Shown: in pieces, positions 1-5,067 of the stretch | How the letters are laid out: each line of letters opens with the position of its first letter | How positions within the stretch are numbered: position 1 is the first letter of the stretch | DNA from: Bacillota bacterium | Lineage (GTDB): Bacteria > Bacillota > Dethiobacteria > DTU022 | DNA length: 5,067 bases | Reading direction: 5' to 3' | NCBI GenBank assembly: GCA_012510325.1 | Contig: JAAZIG010000343.1 | Coordinates: 1-5,067, forward strand | Translations under genes and position numbers: made by a program | Notes under the pieces: generated by a model | What the model saw: the letters and a program-made list of their open reading frames with translations, nothing else | The model's database searches: none | Told to the model about the DNA's origin: nothing

Positions 1-1
1 C

Positions 2-880
2 CTTGCGGCAACCATTACCGGAATCGGCTTCGGCTTTGCCGCGCGCTGCCTGATGCTGCGCTCCGACTACCGCCAGTATCCCGCCTATCCTCACGGCTAT
101 ATCACGCACCTCTCCCTGGGTCTGGTCGCCGCGCTCCTGGGAGCTCTGGCGATCCCGGCGCTGCTGGAAAAAGAATTTACCGCGGTGACCTTTCTCTCCC
201 TGGCGGCGACGCAGTTTCGCGATATCCGGGAGATCGAGCGGGAAACCCTGAGCAAGCTCGACCTTTCTAATTTGGTGGCCCGGGGCCCCGACTATATCGA
301 GGGGATCGCCCGGGTCTTTGAAGCGAGAAATTATCTGGTCATGCTCATCGCTCTCCTCGTCAGCGGCGTAAGCTACGGCGCCGGTTTTGAAGCCGGCTTT
401 ATTCTGGGAGCTTTCGCCCTTCTGGCGGCCCTTTACCTGATGCGGGGCCCCGTTGTCGGAGATATCGGCACGGTTCGCCCCGCCGAGATCGCTTTTCAAG
501 GGCCAAACCTGTTCGTGGAAAATATTCACTTCATGAACCTGGCCCGCGAGGAGGTCCGCCGCACTGTCCTGGAACGCGGTCTGGGGGTGGTCATCGAACC
601 TGTTGACGACAATGCCCGCGAAATTCTGGCCAATAACGGGCAGCGGATGGCCATCGCCCACGACGCCGCTATTCAGCTGGGGATCTACCGCGACGTGGAT
701 ACGGCCGAATTTACCCCGGTGCTGAGGCGGGATCTCGATACCGGGCGGATTGCCATGCTGATCCTGCCTCTGGAGAAGGATAGCGAATGTCTCGTTGAGG
801 CGGTGAAAAATGTACCGGTGCTGGAAAGCTCCGCCACCCGCCCGCTGAAGTCAAGAGCGGGCCGCGGCGCCTCCGACTGA
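2..880 (+). CDS. YIEGIA-family integral membrane protein, 5' partial
   Basis: The reading frame is open from base 2 to the TGA at 878-880 and enters the window without a start. The first in-frame ATG (53) follows hydrophobic codons (LAATITGIGFGFAARCL), so the real start is probably upstream and ATG 53 would cut a membrane helix. The family-naming motif YIEGIA is at bases 293-310, within GPDYIEGIAR. Hydrophobic segments lie at about bases 2-55 (partial), 101-169 and 329-442, the last long enough for two helices. They are followed by a soluble, probably cytoplasmic, C-terminal domain of about 145 residues with a basic tail. The family is conserved in spore formers; I know of no established biochemical function. 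The next gene encodes a small protein databases name as its partner, 20 bases downstream, so co-expression is likely. Family assignment is strong from the motif; topology is read by eye. Confidence 0.88.
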   Translation, partial: LAATITGIGFGFAARCLMLRSDYRQYPAYPHGYITHLSLGLVAALLGALAIPALLEKEFTAVTFLSLAATQFRDIREIERETLSKLDLSNLVARGPDYIEGIARVFEARNYLVMLIALLVSGVSYGAGFEAGFILGAFALLAALYLMRGPVVGDIGTVRPAEIAFQGPNLFVENIHFMNLAREEVRRTVLERGLGVVIEPVDDNAREILANNGQRMAIAHDAAIQLGIYRDVDTAEFTPVLRRDLDTGRIAMLILPLEKDSECLVEAVKNVPVLESSATRPLKSRAGRGASD

Positions 881-892
881 GGGGAGGGGTGG
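881..892 (+). promoter_or_regulatory. Ribosome binding site of the small YIEGIA-partner gene
   Basis: The purine run GGGGAGGGGTGG starts immediately after the TGA of the YIEGIA gene. Its 3' end is 8 bases from the GTG at 901 and 11 bases from the ATG at 904. Spacing slightly favours GTG, while codon strength favours ATG; the two products differ by one methionine. Confidence 0.6.
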
Positions 893-900
893 TTTAAGCG

Positions 901-1095
901 GTGATGAAAACTGCCATCAGCAAATATATCCTTGCCGTGGTCACCCTGAATGAAACTCTGGTCGGCGGCGGAGCGCCGATCTTTGTCGCCAGGGATCAAG
1001 AGGAGCAGGATCGCATCGCCACCTACCTGGCCCGCATTACCGGAGCGGTGGCTCATGATCTGGAAAACGGTGTCTACATCCTGGTAAAACATTGA
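901..1095 (+). CDS. Small protein, 'capping complex subunit for YIEGIA' type
   Basis: A 64-residue protein (63 if ATG 904 is used) that matches my memory of the small family placed next to YIEGIA genes. The recognisable parts are ISKYILAVVT near the N-terminus, VGGGAPIFVA in the middle, and the C-terminal AHDLENGVYILVKH. It has no signal peptide or clear membrane helix. The alternation of beta-like stretches and an acidic helix (RDQEEQDRIATYLARI) suggests a small globular domain. The database name implies a complex with the YIEGIA membrane protein; I know of no direct experimental role, so the partnership rests on gene linkage. The stop codon overlaps the start of the next gene (TTGA), implying translational coupling. 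It is complete, with base composition like its neighbours. Confidence 0.82.
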   Translation: MMKTAISKYILAVVTLNETLVGGGAPIFVARDQEEQDRIATYLARITGAVAHDLENGVYILVKH

Positions 1096-1520
1096 TCTTC
1101 GTGCTCTATTACAGCGAGAAGATGATCGCTCCGGCCCTGCTGGCCGCGATCAGCCATTGCCATCCGGATCTGCCGCCGGAGCGGCTCCGCCTCAGGGCGG
1201 CGGGGTGGTTGCAGAGAGAGCTCGCTGGAAAGAAACCTTCTGCCCTTCTCGTCCCCTTCGCTGTATCGCCCGGAGGAGAGACCGTCTGCCTGGCGACAGG
1301 CGCCGTGCCGCCCCCCCTGCTCAGGCGGACTCTGGGCGGTCTGAGCAGGCTGCTCGGGAAGGGCCCGGGACAGCCTGTTTTGCTGACAGCAAGGCCGCTT
1401 CCCCCGGCACCCGCCCGACTGTGGAAAGCCCCCTGCAGGGAAACAAGCGCCTTCTGGAAGGAGATCGAGGCGCTGGTGGAGCAGACCAGGCTGCAGGCAG
1501 AGCTGCTCGGGGAACAATGA
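1092..1520 (+). CDS. Divergent DUF3189-like protein (diverged tandem paralogue)
   Basis: A 142-residue protein of unknown function. It starts at a TTG that overlaps the previous stop, with only a weak ribosome binding site, so translational coupling is likely. Alignment by eye with the next gene product is nearly gap-free: residues 1-20 (MIFVLYYSEK...ALLAAI) lie over MIIIFQCFGG...VTAASI, and residues 61-89 (GGETVCLATG...GLSRLLG) over RGNRVFALGS...PLLQLYG. This also supports the TTG start, because both proteins then begin at the same residue. The signature CFGGTHTS (7-14) of the neighbour is replaced here by YSEKMIAP, so any catalytic or binding role of that motif is lost. Residues 95-115 are rich in proline and arginine, and the C-terminus ends in a charged helix. 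No signal peptide is seen. Being a real gene is supported by the overlapping junctions on both sides; membership in DUF3189 is an inference. Confidence 0.68.
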   Translation: MIFVLYYSEKMIAPALLAAISHCHPDLPPERLRLRAAGWLQRELAGKKPSALLVPFAVSPGGETVCLATGAVPPPLLRRTLGGLSRLLGKGPGQPVLLTARPLPPAPARLWKAPCRETSAFWKEIEALVEQTRLQAELLGEQ

Positions 1521-1984
1521 TCATCATCTTTCAATGTTTTGGCGGAACGCACACCTCGGTAACGGCTGCCTCCATCTACCTCGGGAAGCTGCCCCGTTCG
1601 CGGATTCCCCGGCTGGAAGAGCTGCTGGACCTGCCCCATTTCGATCGCGTAGAAAACGCCGACATCGGCACGCTTAACTATCTCGGCCGGGACCGCCGGG
1701 GCAACCGGGTCTTTGCCCTGGGGAGCGGCCGCTGGAGTGCGGCGATCCGCGAGCTCCTGCCGCCGCTGCTGCAACTGTACGGCCCCGAGGTTCCCGCCCT
1801 GGCGCTCATCGATTGTTCTTCCGCCGTAACCTGGCCCGTGCGCCTCGGCGGATTTCTATCGCGGAGCCTTCACTGCATCGATCCCGGCCGTCCCCTCGTC
1901 GGCTGGGGGATCCTGCGCAATTACCGCCGCCTGCTCCAATTAGCGGAGCACTTCGAAGCAGATCCCGCCCGTTACCTGCTGTGA
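1517..1984 (+). CDS. DUF3189 family protein
   Basis: A 155-residue protein starting at ATG 1517, which overlaps the previous stop (ATGA). GGGGA at 1509-1513 is a close-spaced ribosome binding site. The same frame is open further upstream to 1157, but homology and the junction place the start here. Features I associate with the family are the N-terminal beta strand MIIIFQ, the signature CFGGTHTS at 7-14 (Cys7, Gly9-Gly10, His12, Ser14), IPRLEELLDLPHFD at 30-43, a GNRVFALGSG segment at 62-71, and the C-terminal GGFLSR and GRPLVGWG segments (111-116 and 124-131). The pattern resembles a small nucleotide-binding or enzymatic alpha/beta fold, but I know of no demonstrated function; Cys7/His12 as an active or metal site is speculation. 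It ends the upstream cassette, 119 bases before der. Confidence 0.85.
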   Translation: MIIIFQCFGGTHTSVTAASIYLGKLPRSRIPRLEELLDLPHFDRVENADIGTLNYLGRDRRGNRVFALGSGRWSAAIRELLPPLLQLYGPEVPALALIDCSSAVTWPVRLGGFLSRSLHCIDPGRPLVGWGILRNYRRLLQLAEHFEADPARYLL

Positions 1985-2042
1985 CCCCTGACAGACCCGC
2001 CTCGGAGGATCGCCGCGGGAAAAGGAGCGCTTCTGCAGCCGT

Positions 2043-2071
2043 TTGACAGCGAATAGAAAGATCGGGATAAT
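2043..2071 (+). promoter_or_regulatory. Housekeeping (sigma-A type) promoter of der-plsY-gpsA
   Basis: A perfect -35 box TTGACA (2043-2048) and a 5-of-6 -10 box GATAAT (2066-2071) are separated by the ideal 17 bases. Transcription should start near 2077-2079, giving a leader of about 25 bases before the der start. No extended -10 TG is present. The AT-rich stretch stands out in a GC-rich region. It would let the essential operon be expressed independently of the upstream cassette. Confidence 0.75.
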
Positions 2072-2084
2072 AAAGTATACTTTA
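2071..2084 (+). promoter_or_regulatory. 14-base perfect palindrome at the predicted transcription start
   Basis: TAAAGTATACTTTA is its own reverse complement. It begins at the last base of the -10 box and is centred at 2077/2078, the expected transcription start. This is the geometry of a repressor operator for a dimeric regulator, but no regulator is known for it and the motif does not match an operator I recognise. It also contains a second -10-like TATACT (2076-2081) without a matching -35, so it might only reflect AT-rich promoter sequence. Confidence 0.35.
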
Positions 2085-2088
2085 CCGG

Positions 2089-2095
2089 AAAGGGG
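2089..2095 (+). promoter_or_regulatory. Ribosome binding site deciding the TTG start of der
   Basis: AAGGGGG lies 8 bases before the TTG at 2104. This spacing supports TTG as the start and agrees with the family N-terminus, in which IVAIVGRPNVGKS follows within a few residues. Confidence 0.7.
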
Positions 2096-2103
2096 GTCCC
2101 CTC

Positions 2104-3429
2104 TTGGGAGATAATATTGTCGCCATTGTCGGGCGGCCCAATGTGGGCAAGTCCACCCTGTTCAACCGCCTCACCGCCTCAAGGACGGCGATAGAGGAGA
2201 AAGTGCCCGGAGTGACCCGCGACCGCCTGTACGGCCCGGCGGAGTGGCGGGGGAAAAACTTCATCGTCATCGACACCGGCGGGCTGAGCTTTGAGCAGAG
2301 CGACCCCCTGATCAGGCAGGTGCGCCGCCAGGCGGAGCTGGCCATCGAGGAAGCCCGGGTTATTGTTTTCGTCCTCGACGGGCAGGAGGGGCCCAACCCC
2401 CTTGACCAGGAGATCGCCGCCCTGCTGCGCCGCAGCGGCAAGCCGGTTCTACCTACGGTCAACAAGATCGATCACCCCGGCGTCGCCGACGAGGTCACCT
2501 CCTTCTACAGCCTGGGCATGGGCGATCCGCTTCCTGTTTCTGCAGCGCACGGGCGCGGCACCGGCGACCTTCTCGACCGGATCTGCGAACTGCTGCCGGA
2601 AGAGCTGGCCGACCCGGCGGGGGAGGAGTTTGTGCGGGTGGCGGTGATCGGCCGCCCCAATGTCGGCAAATCACAGCTGATCAATACGATTCTCGGGCGG
2701 GAAAGAGTGATCGTCAGCCCCGTGCCGGGAACAACCCGCGACGCTGTCGATACCGCCTTTAACTACGCCGGCAGCGATTACCTGCTCATCGACACTGCCG
2801 GAGTCCGCCGCAAAAGCAAGGTCAAAGAATCGGTTGAGTATTACAGCGTCCTGCGCGCCCTGAAGGCGGTCGAGCGCGCCGATGTGGCCCTGCTGATGCT
2901 CGATGCCACCGCCGGCATCGCCGAGCAGGATCAGAGGCTGGCCGGTTTTATCGAGCAGGCCGGCCGCGGGCTGATTATTGTCGTCAACAAGTGGGATCTC
3001 ATCGAAGAGCGGAAAGAGATCCGCCGGCAATGGTTAACCAATCTTGAGCGCTCTTTTGCCTTTGTTTCCTACGCGCCTGCCACCTTTATCTCCGCTTTGA
3101 CCGGCAGCCGCGTTGAGCAGCTCTTCCCCCTCATCGCCGGGGTGCACCAGGAGCTTTACAAGCGCGTCCCCACCTCGCTGCTGAACGAACTGGTTGCCGA
3201 TGCTCTGGCGGTGAATCCACCGGCAACCTCAAAGGGGAAGCAGCTGAAGATCTATTATGCGGCCCAGGTTTCGGTGAGGCCGCCCACCTTTATCTTTTTT
3301 GTGAATAATCCGCGACTGGTTCATTTTTCTTACCGGCGCTATCTGGAGAACAGGCTTCGCGAAGCCTTTGAGTTCAGCGGTATCCCGCTGCGCCTCGACT
3401 TCAAGCCGCGCCGGGAGAGGGAGGGTTAA
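2104..3429 (+). CDS. der: Ribosome biogenesis GTPase Der (EngA)
   Basis: A 441-residue protein of normal family length. Der is an essential GTPase with two tandem G domains that assists maturation of the 50S ribosomal subunit in the cytoplasm. G domain 1 shows GRPNVGKS (10-17), PGVTRD (35-40), DTGG (57-60), NKID (120-123) and SAA (146-148). G domain 2 shows GRPNVGKS (183-190), PGTTRD (208-213), DTAG (230-233), NKWD (295-298) and SAL (330-332). The C-terminal KH-like domain (about 350-436) carries KGKQLKIYYAAQV and the FSYRRYLENRLREAF segment. The start is TTG, chosen from the ribosome binding site and family N-terminus. A small oddity is Gln191 directly after the second P-loop, where Ser or Thr is usual; the Mg-binding Ser190 is kept. 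A strong promoter lies upstream, and plsY follows after 3 bases. Confidence 0.98.
   Translation: MGDNIVAIVGRPNVGKSTLFNRLTASRTAIEEKVPGVTRDRLYGPAEWRGKNFIVIDTGGLSFEQSDPLIRQVRRQAELAIEEARVIVFVLDGQEGPNPLDQEIAALLRRSGKPVLPTVNKIDHPGVADEVTSFYSLGMGDPLPVSAAHGRGTGDLLDRICELLPEELADPAGEEFVRVAVIGRPNVGKSQLINTILGRERVIVSPVPGTTRDAVDTAFNYAGSDYLLIDTAGVRRKSKVKESVEYYSVLRALKAVERADVALLMLDATAGIAEQDQRLAGFIEQAGRGLIIVVNKWDLIEERKEIRRQWLTNLERSFAFVSYAPATFISALTGSRVEQLFPLIAGVHQELYKRVPTSLLNELVADALAVNPPATSKGKQLKIYYAAQVSVRPPTFIFFVNNPRLVHFSYRRYLENRLREAFEFSGIPLRLDFKPRREREG
3413..3425 (+). promoter_or_regulatory. Ribosome binding site of plsY
   Basis: The purine run GGGAGAGGGAGGG sits inside the last codons of der and ends 7 bases before the ATG at 3433. 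It also encodes the C-terminal Arg-Glu-Arg-Glu-Gly of Der, so one sequence serves both genes. Confidence 0.6.
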
Positions 3430-3432
3430 TCC

Positions 3433-4038
3433 ATGGCTTTTCTGGTAATCGCCGGCGCCTATCTGCTCGGCTCGATCCCCTTCGGCTATCTATTCACCCG
3501 TCTGTTCAAGCAGGTTGATATCCGCAGCCACGGCAGCGGAAATATCGGGGCCACCAATGTGCTTCGCCTGATGGGCTGGGGCGCCGCGCTGCCTGTTCTT
3601 CTCCTCGACGTGGCCAAGGGCAGCGTCGCCGTTCTGCTGGCCCGTGCCCTCAGCGGTGAAACCGCCGTGGTCCTTGCCGCCGCTCTGGCCGTTCTGGTGG
3701 GCCACTGCTTTCCGCTGTTTTTGAAATTCAAGGGGGGCAAAGGCGCCGCCACCGGCATCGGGCTGCTCATCCCCCTGGCCGGAGACGTCTGTGCCGCCGC
3801 CGTTTTGCTGGCCGTAGTGGTGATCGTCCTGAGCCGCTACGTCTCCCTCGGATCGCTAGTCGGGGCAACCTCGGTGCCATTTTTTCTTCTCTTTTTCGGA
3901 TACGACGCCCTGCACCTTCTTTTTGGAGCAGCGATGGCTCTTTTAGTAATCGTCCGACACCGCGAAAATATCGGGCGTCTGCTCAGCGGAACAGAATCCA
4001 AGTTCGGGCAGAAGATCAATCCCGACGGGGGGAAGTGA
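3433..4038 (+). CDS. plsY: Acyl-phosphate:glycerol-3-phosphate acyltransferase PlsY
   Basis: A 201-residue integral membrane enzyme of normal length. It transfers an acyl group from acyl-phosphate (made by PlsX, not in this window) to position 1 of glycerol-3-phosphate, giving lysophosphatidate, the first committed step of phospholipid synthesis. The three conserved PlsY motifs are present. Motif 1 is SHGSGNIGATNVLR (32-45) with Ser35 and Arg45. Motif 2 is the glycine-rich phosphate loop FKGGKGAATGIG (99-110). Motif 3 is RHRENIGRLLSGTESK (175-190) with His176, Glu178 and Asn179. Hydrophobic segments at about 3-21, 50-70, 78-97, 109-134 and 138-174 fit the family's multi-helix fold. It lies 3 bases after der with an excellent ribosome binding site, and its stop is next to the gpsA start. 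The downstream gene makes its substrate, a strong functional link. It appears intact. Confidence 0.97.
   Translation: MAFLVIAGAYLLGSIPFGYLFTRLFKQVDIRSHGSGNIGATNVLRLMGWGAALPVLLLDVAKGSVAVLLARALSGETAVVLAAALAVLVGHCFPLFLKFKGGKGAATGIGLLIPLAGDVCAAAVLLAVVVIVLSRYVSLGSLVGATSVPFFLLFFGYDALHLLFGAAMALLVIVRHRENIGRLLSGTESKFGQKINPDGGK
4027..4038 (+). promoter_or_regulatory. Ribosome binding site deciding the ATG start of gpsA
   Basis: GGGGGGAAGTGA at the end of plsY resembles the 16S complement GGAGGTGA. It gives about 10 bases from the G/A core to the ATG at 4044. The alternative GTG at 4035 lies within this stretch and would be only 2 bases from the G run, too close for efficient initiation. Confidence 0.6.
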
Positions 4039-4043
4039 GCCAA

Positions 4044-5063
4044 ATGAAAGCAGCGGTAATTGGAGCAGGAGGCTGGGGGACAGCCCTGGCGGTGCTGCTG
4101 GCAGACAAAGGCATTCCGGTTAGCCTGTGGATGCGCAGCGACGAGCTTTACCGGTCCATCGTCCTCAAGCGCAGCAATGAAAAGTATCTTCCCGGCGTCA
4201 AACTGAACCCGTCGATCCGGCCGACCCTCGATCTGGCCGAAGCGCTGCACGAAAAAGCTGTAGTCGTCTTTGCGGTCCCCTCGCACGGGCTGCGGACCGT
4301 CGCCGCCGCCGCGGCGCCGCATTTCCCAACCCGGGCGATTGCGGTCAATGCGGCCAAAGGGTTGGAGAGAGGCGGACTGTTGCGCCTCTCCCGGGTGCTG
4401 CAGGAAGAGCTGCCCCCGGAAACCGGTGACCGCATCGCGGTCATCTCGGGGCCCAATCATGCGGAAGAGGTCTCCCGGAAGTTGCCCGCGGCAACCGTTG
4501 CCGCCTCGCTGACCGAGGAGACCGCCCGCCGGGTTCAGGAAGCGCTGATGACCCCTTATTTCAGGGTCTACACCAATCACGACCTCATCGGGGTGGAGCT
4601 GGGCGGCGCTCTGAAAAACGTCATCGCCCTGGGAGCGGGGATCGTCGAAGGCCTGGGTCTCGGGGACAACACCAGGGCTGCCCTCGTTACCCGCGGTCTG
4701 GTCGAGATGACCCGCCTCGGCATTGCCGCCGGCGCCCGCGCCCGGACCTTTGCCGGGCTCTCCGGGCTGGGCGATCTCTACGCCACCTGCAGCAGCCACT
4801 ACAGCCGCAACCGCGAGGTCGGTTTCAAACTCGGCCGGGGAATCCCTTTTGGCGAGATCGCTGCCGGGATGCACACAGTTGCCGAAGGGGTCAACACGAC
4901 CAAAGCGGCGCTGGAGCTCTCCAGTCGCTTTGGGGTGGAGATGCCCATCACCCGCGAGATTCATCAGGTCCTTTTTGAAGGAAAACTGCCACGAAAAGCG
5001 GTAGACGGGCTGATGCAGCGAGAAAAGAAAGCCGAAAGCGAAGAGATCGCCTTCGAAAACTAA
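4044..5063 (+). CDS. gpsA: NAD(P)H-dependent glycerol-3-phosphate dehydrogenase GpsA
   Basis: A 339-residue cytoplasmic enzyme of normal length that reduces dihydroxyacetone phosphate to sn-glycerol-3-phosphate with NAD(P)H, supplying the backbone of membrane phospholipids. The N-terminal Rossmann domain begins MKAAVIGAGGWGTAL with the dinucleotide motif GAGGWG at 7-12. Other family motifs are NAAKGLE with Lys105, SGPNHAEEV (135-143), and ELGGALKN with the catalytic Lys191. The C-terminal helical domain has DNTRAALVTRG (208-218) and GLGDLYATC with Asp244 and Thr248, then SRNR (254-257). ATG 4044 is chosen because of the ribosome binding site and because family members begin just before the V-I-G-A-G strand. 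GTG 4035, overlapping the plsY stop, would add three residues. It is the third gene of the der operon and makes the substrate of PlsY. The stop is 4 bases from the window end, so the downstream gene (in many Firmicutes spoIVA) is not visible. Confidence 0.97.
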   Translation: MKAAVIGAGGWGTALAVLLADKGIPVSLWMRSDELYRSIVLKRSNEKYLPGVKLNPSIRPTLDLAEALHEKAVVVFAVPSHGLRTVAAAAAPHFPTRAIAVNAAKGLERGGLLRLSRVLQEELPPETGDRIAVISGPNHAEEVSRKLPAATVAASLTEETARRVQEALMTPYFRVYTNHDLIGVELGGALKNVIALGAGIVEGLGLGDNTRAALVTRGLVEMTRLGIAAGARARTFAGLSGLGDLYATCSSHYSRNREVGFKLGRGIPFGEIAAGMHTVAEGVNTTKAALELSSRFGVEMPITREIHQVLFEGKLPRKAVDGLMQREKKAESEEIAFEN

Positions 5064-5067
5064 CCCC

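Noticed and set aside
281..452. Two identical 10-base palindromes CGGGGCCCCG (281-290 and 443-452)
   Set aside because: Both encode Arg-Gly-Pro in the same frame inside the YIEGIA gene, so repeated codon choice explains them.
1109..1774. A 221-codon minus-strand open frame opposite the DUF3189 pair
   Set aside because: It spans the junction of two overlapping + strand genes and shows no family motif; it is a shadow of GC-rich coding DNA.
1880..1912. Strong hairpin (GATCCC-GGCCG stem pairing with CGGCT and GGGATC around a 9-base loop) near the end of the DUF3189 gene
   Set aside because: It lies in codons for the conserved GRPLVGWG segment, has no T-run after it and is 72 bases before the stop, so it is better explained by coding sequence than by a terminator or regulatory RNA.
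1996..2019. CCCGC/GCGGG inverted repeat as a terminator for the upstream cassette
   Set aside because: It has only a 5-bp stem with a 14-base loop, followed by AAAAGG rather than a T-run.
1813..2046. A 77-codon + strand frame crossing the end of the DUF3189 gene into the intergenic region
   Set aside because: Most of it is out-of-frame overlap with the DUF3189 gene, it has no motif, and it ends inside the der promoter.
4303..4318. GCC-rich triplet run in gpsA
   Set aside because: It encodes an alanine stretch in a helix of the Rossmann domain and reflects GC-rich codon use rather than a repeat element.
3837..4964. A 375-codon open frame on the minus strand opposite plsY-gpsA
   Set aside because: It is fully antisense to two genes with complete motif sets. 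Its translation is low-complexity Gly/Arg/Pro-rich text with no recognisable motif, as expected from GC-rich codon bias.

Overview
This window is a tightly packed stretch of bacterial chromosome in which every gene lies on the + strand. It reads as a GC-rich (roughly 60% by eye), spore-forming Firmicute of the clostridial type (Moorella, Pelotomaculum or Desulfotomaculum-like). Support for that comes from a YIEGIA-family membrane protein, its small partner protein and DUF3189 proteins, all of which I know mainly from spore-forming Firmicutes, placed directly upstream of der-plsY-gpsA. Short or overlapping gene junctions, purine-rich ribosome binding sites and several TTG/GTG starts fit the same picture. 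The genus is an inference; no rRNA or other taxonomic marker is present.

Left part (1-1984): a cassette of conserved genes of unknown function. It opens with a YIEGIA-family membrane protein whose 5' end lies outside the window. A 64-residue protein of the type named 'capping complex subunit for YIEGIA' follows. Two small genes come next, joined by stop/start overlaps (TTGA at 1092-1095 and ATGA at 1517-1520). The second is a clear DUF3189 protein. The first can be aligned with it almost without gaps but has lost its signature N-terminal motif, so it looks like a diverged tandem paralogue.

Middle (1985-2103): the only sizeable intergenic gap. It carries a near-consensus housekeeping promoter (TTGACA, 17-base spacer, GATAAT), a perfect 14-base palindrome where transcription should start, and a strong ribosome binding site in front of a TTG start. 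I see no convincing terminator, so readthrough from the left cassette is possible.

Right part (2104-5063): a probable operon of three housekeeping genes. der encodes a double-GTPase ribosome assembly factor. plsY encodes the membrane acyltransferase that acylates glycerol-3-phosphate, and gpsA encodes the dehydrogenase that makes glycerol-3-phosphate. PlsY and GpsA are consecutive steps of phospholipid synthesis, so the operon couples ribosome maturation with membrane lipid supply. All three look intact with complete motif sets. No RNA genes, mobile elements, CRISPR arrays or long repeats were seen.
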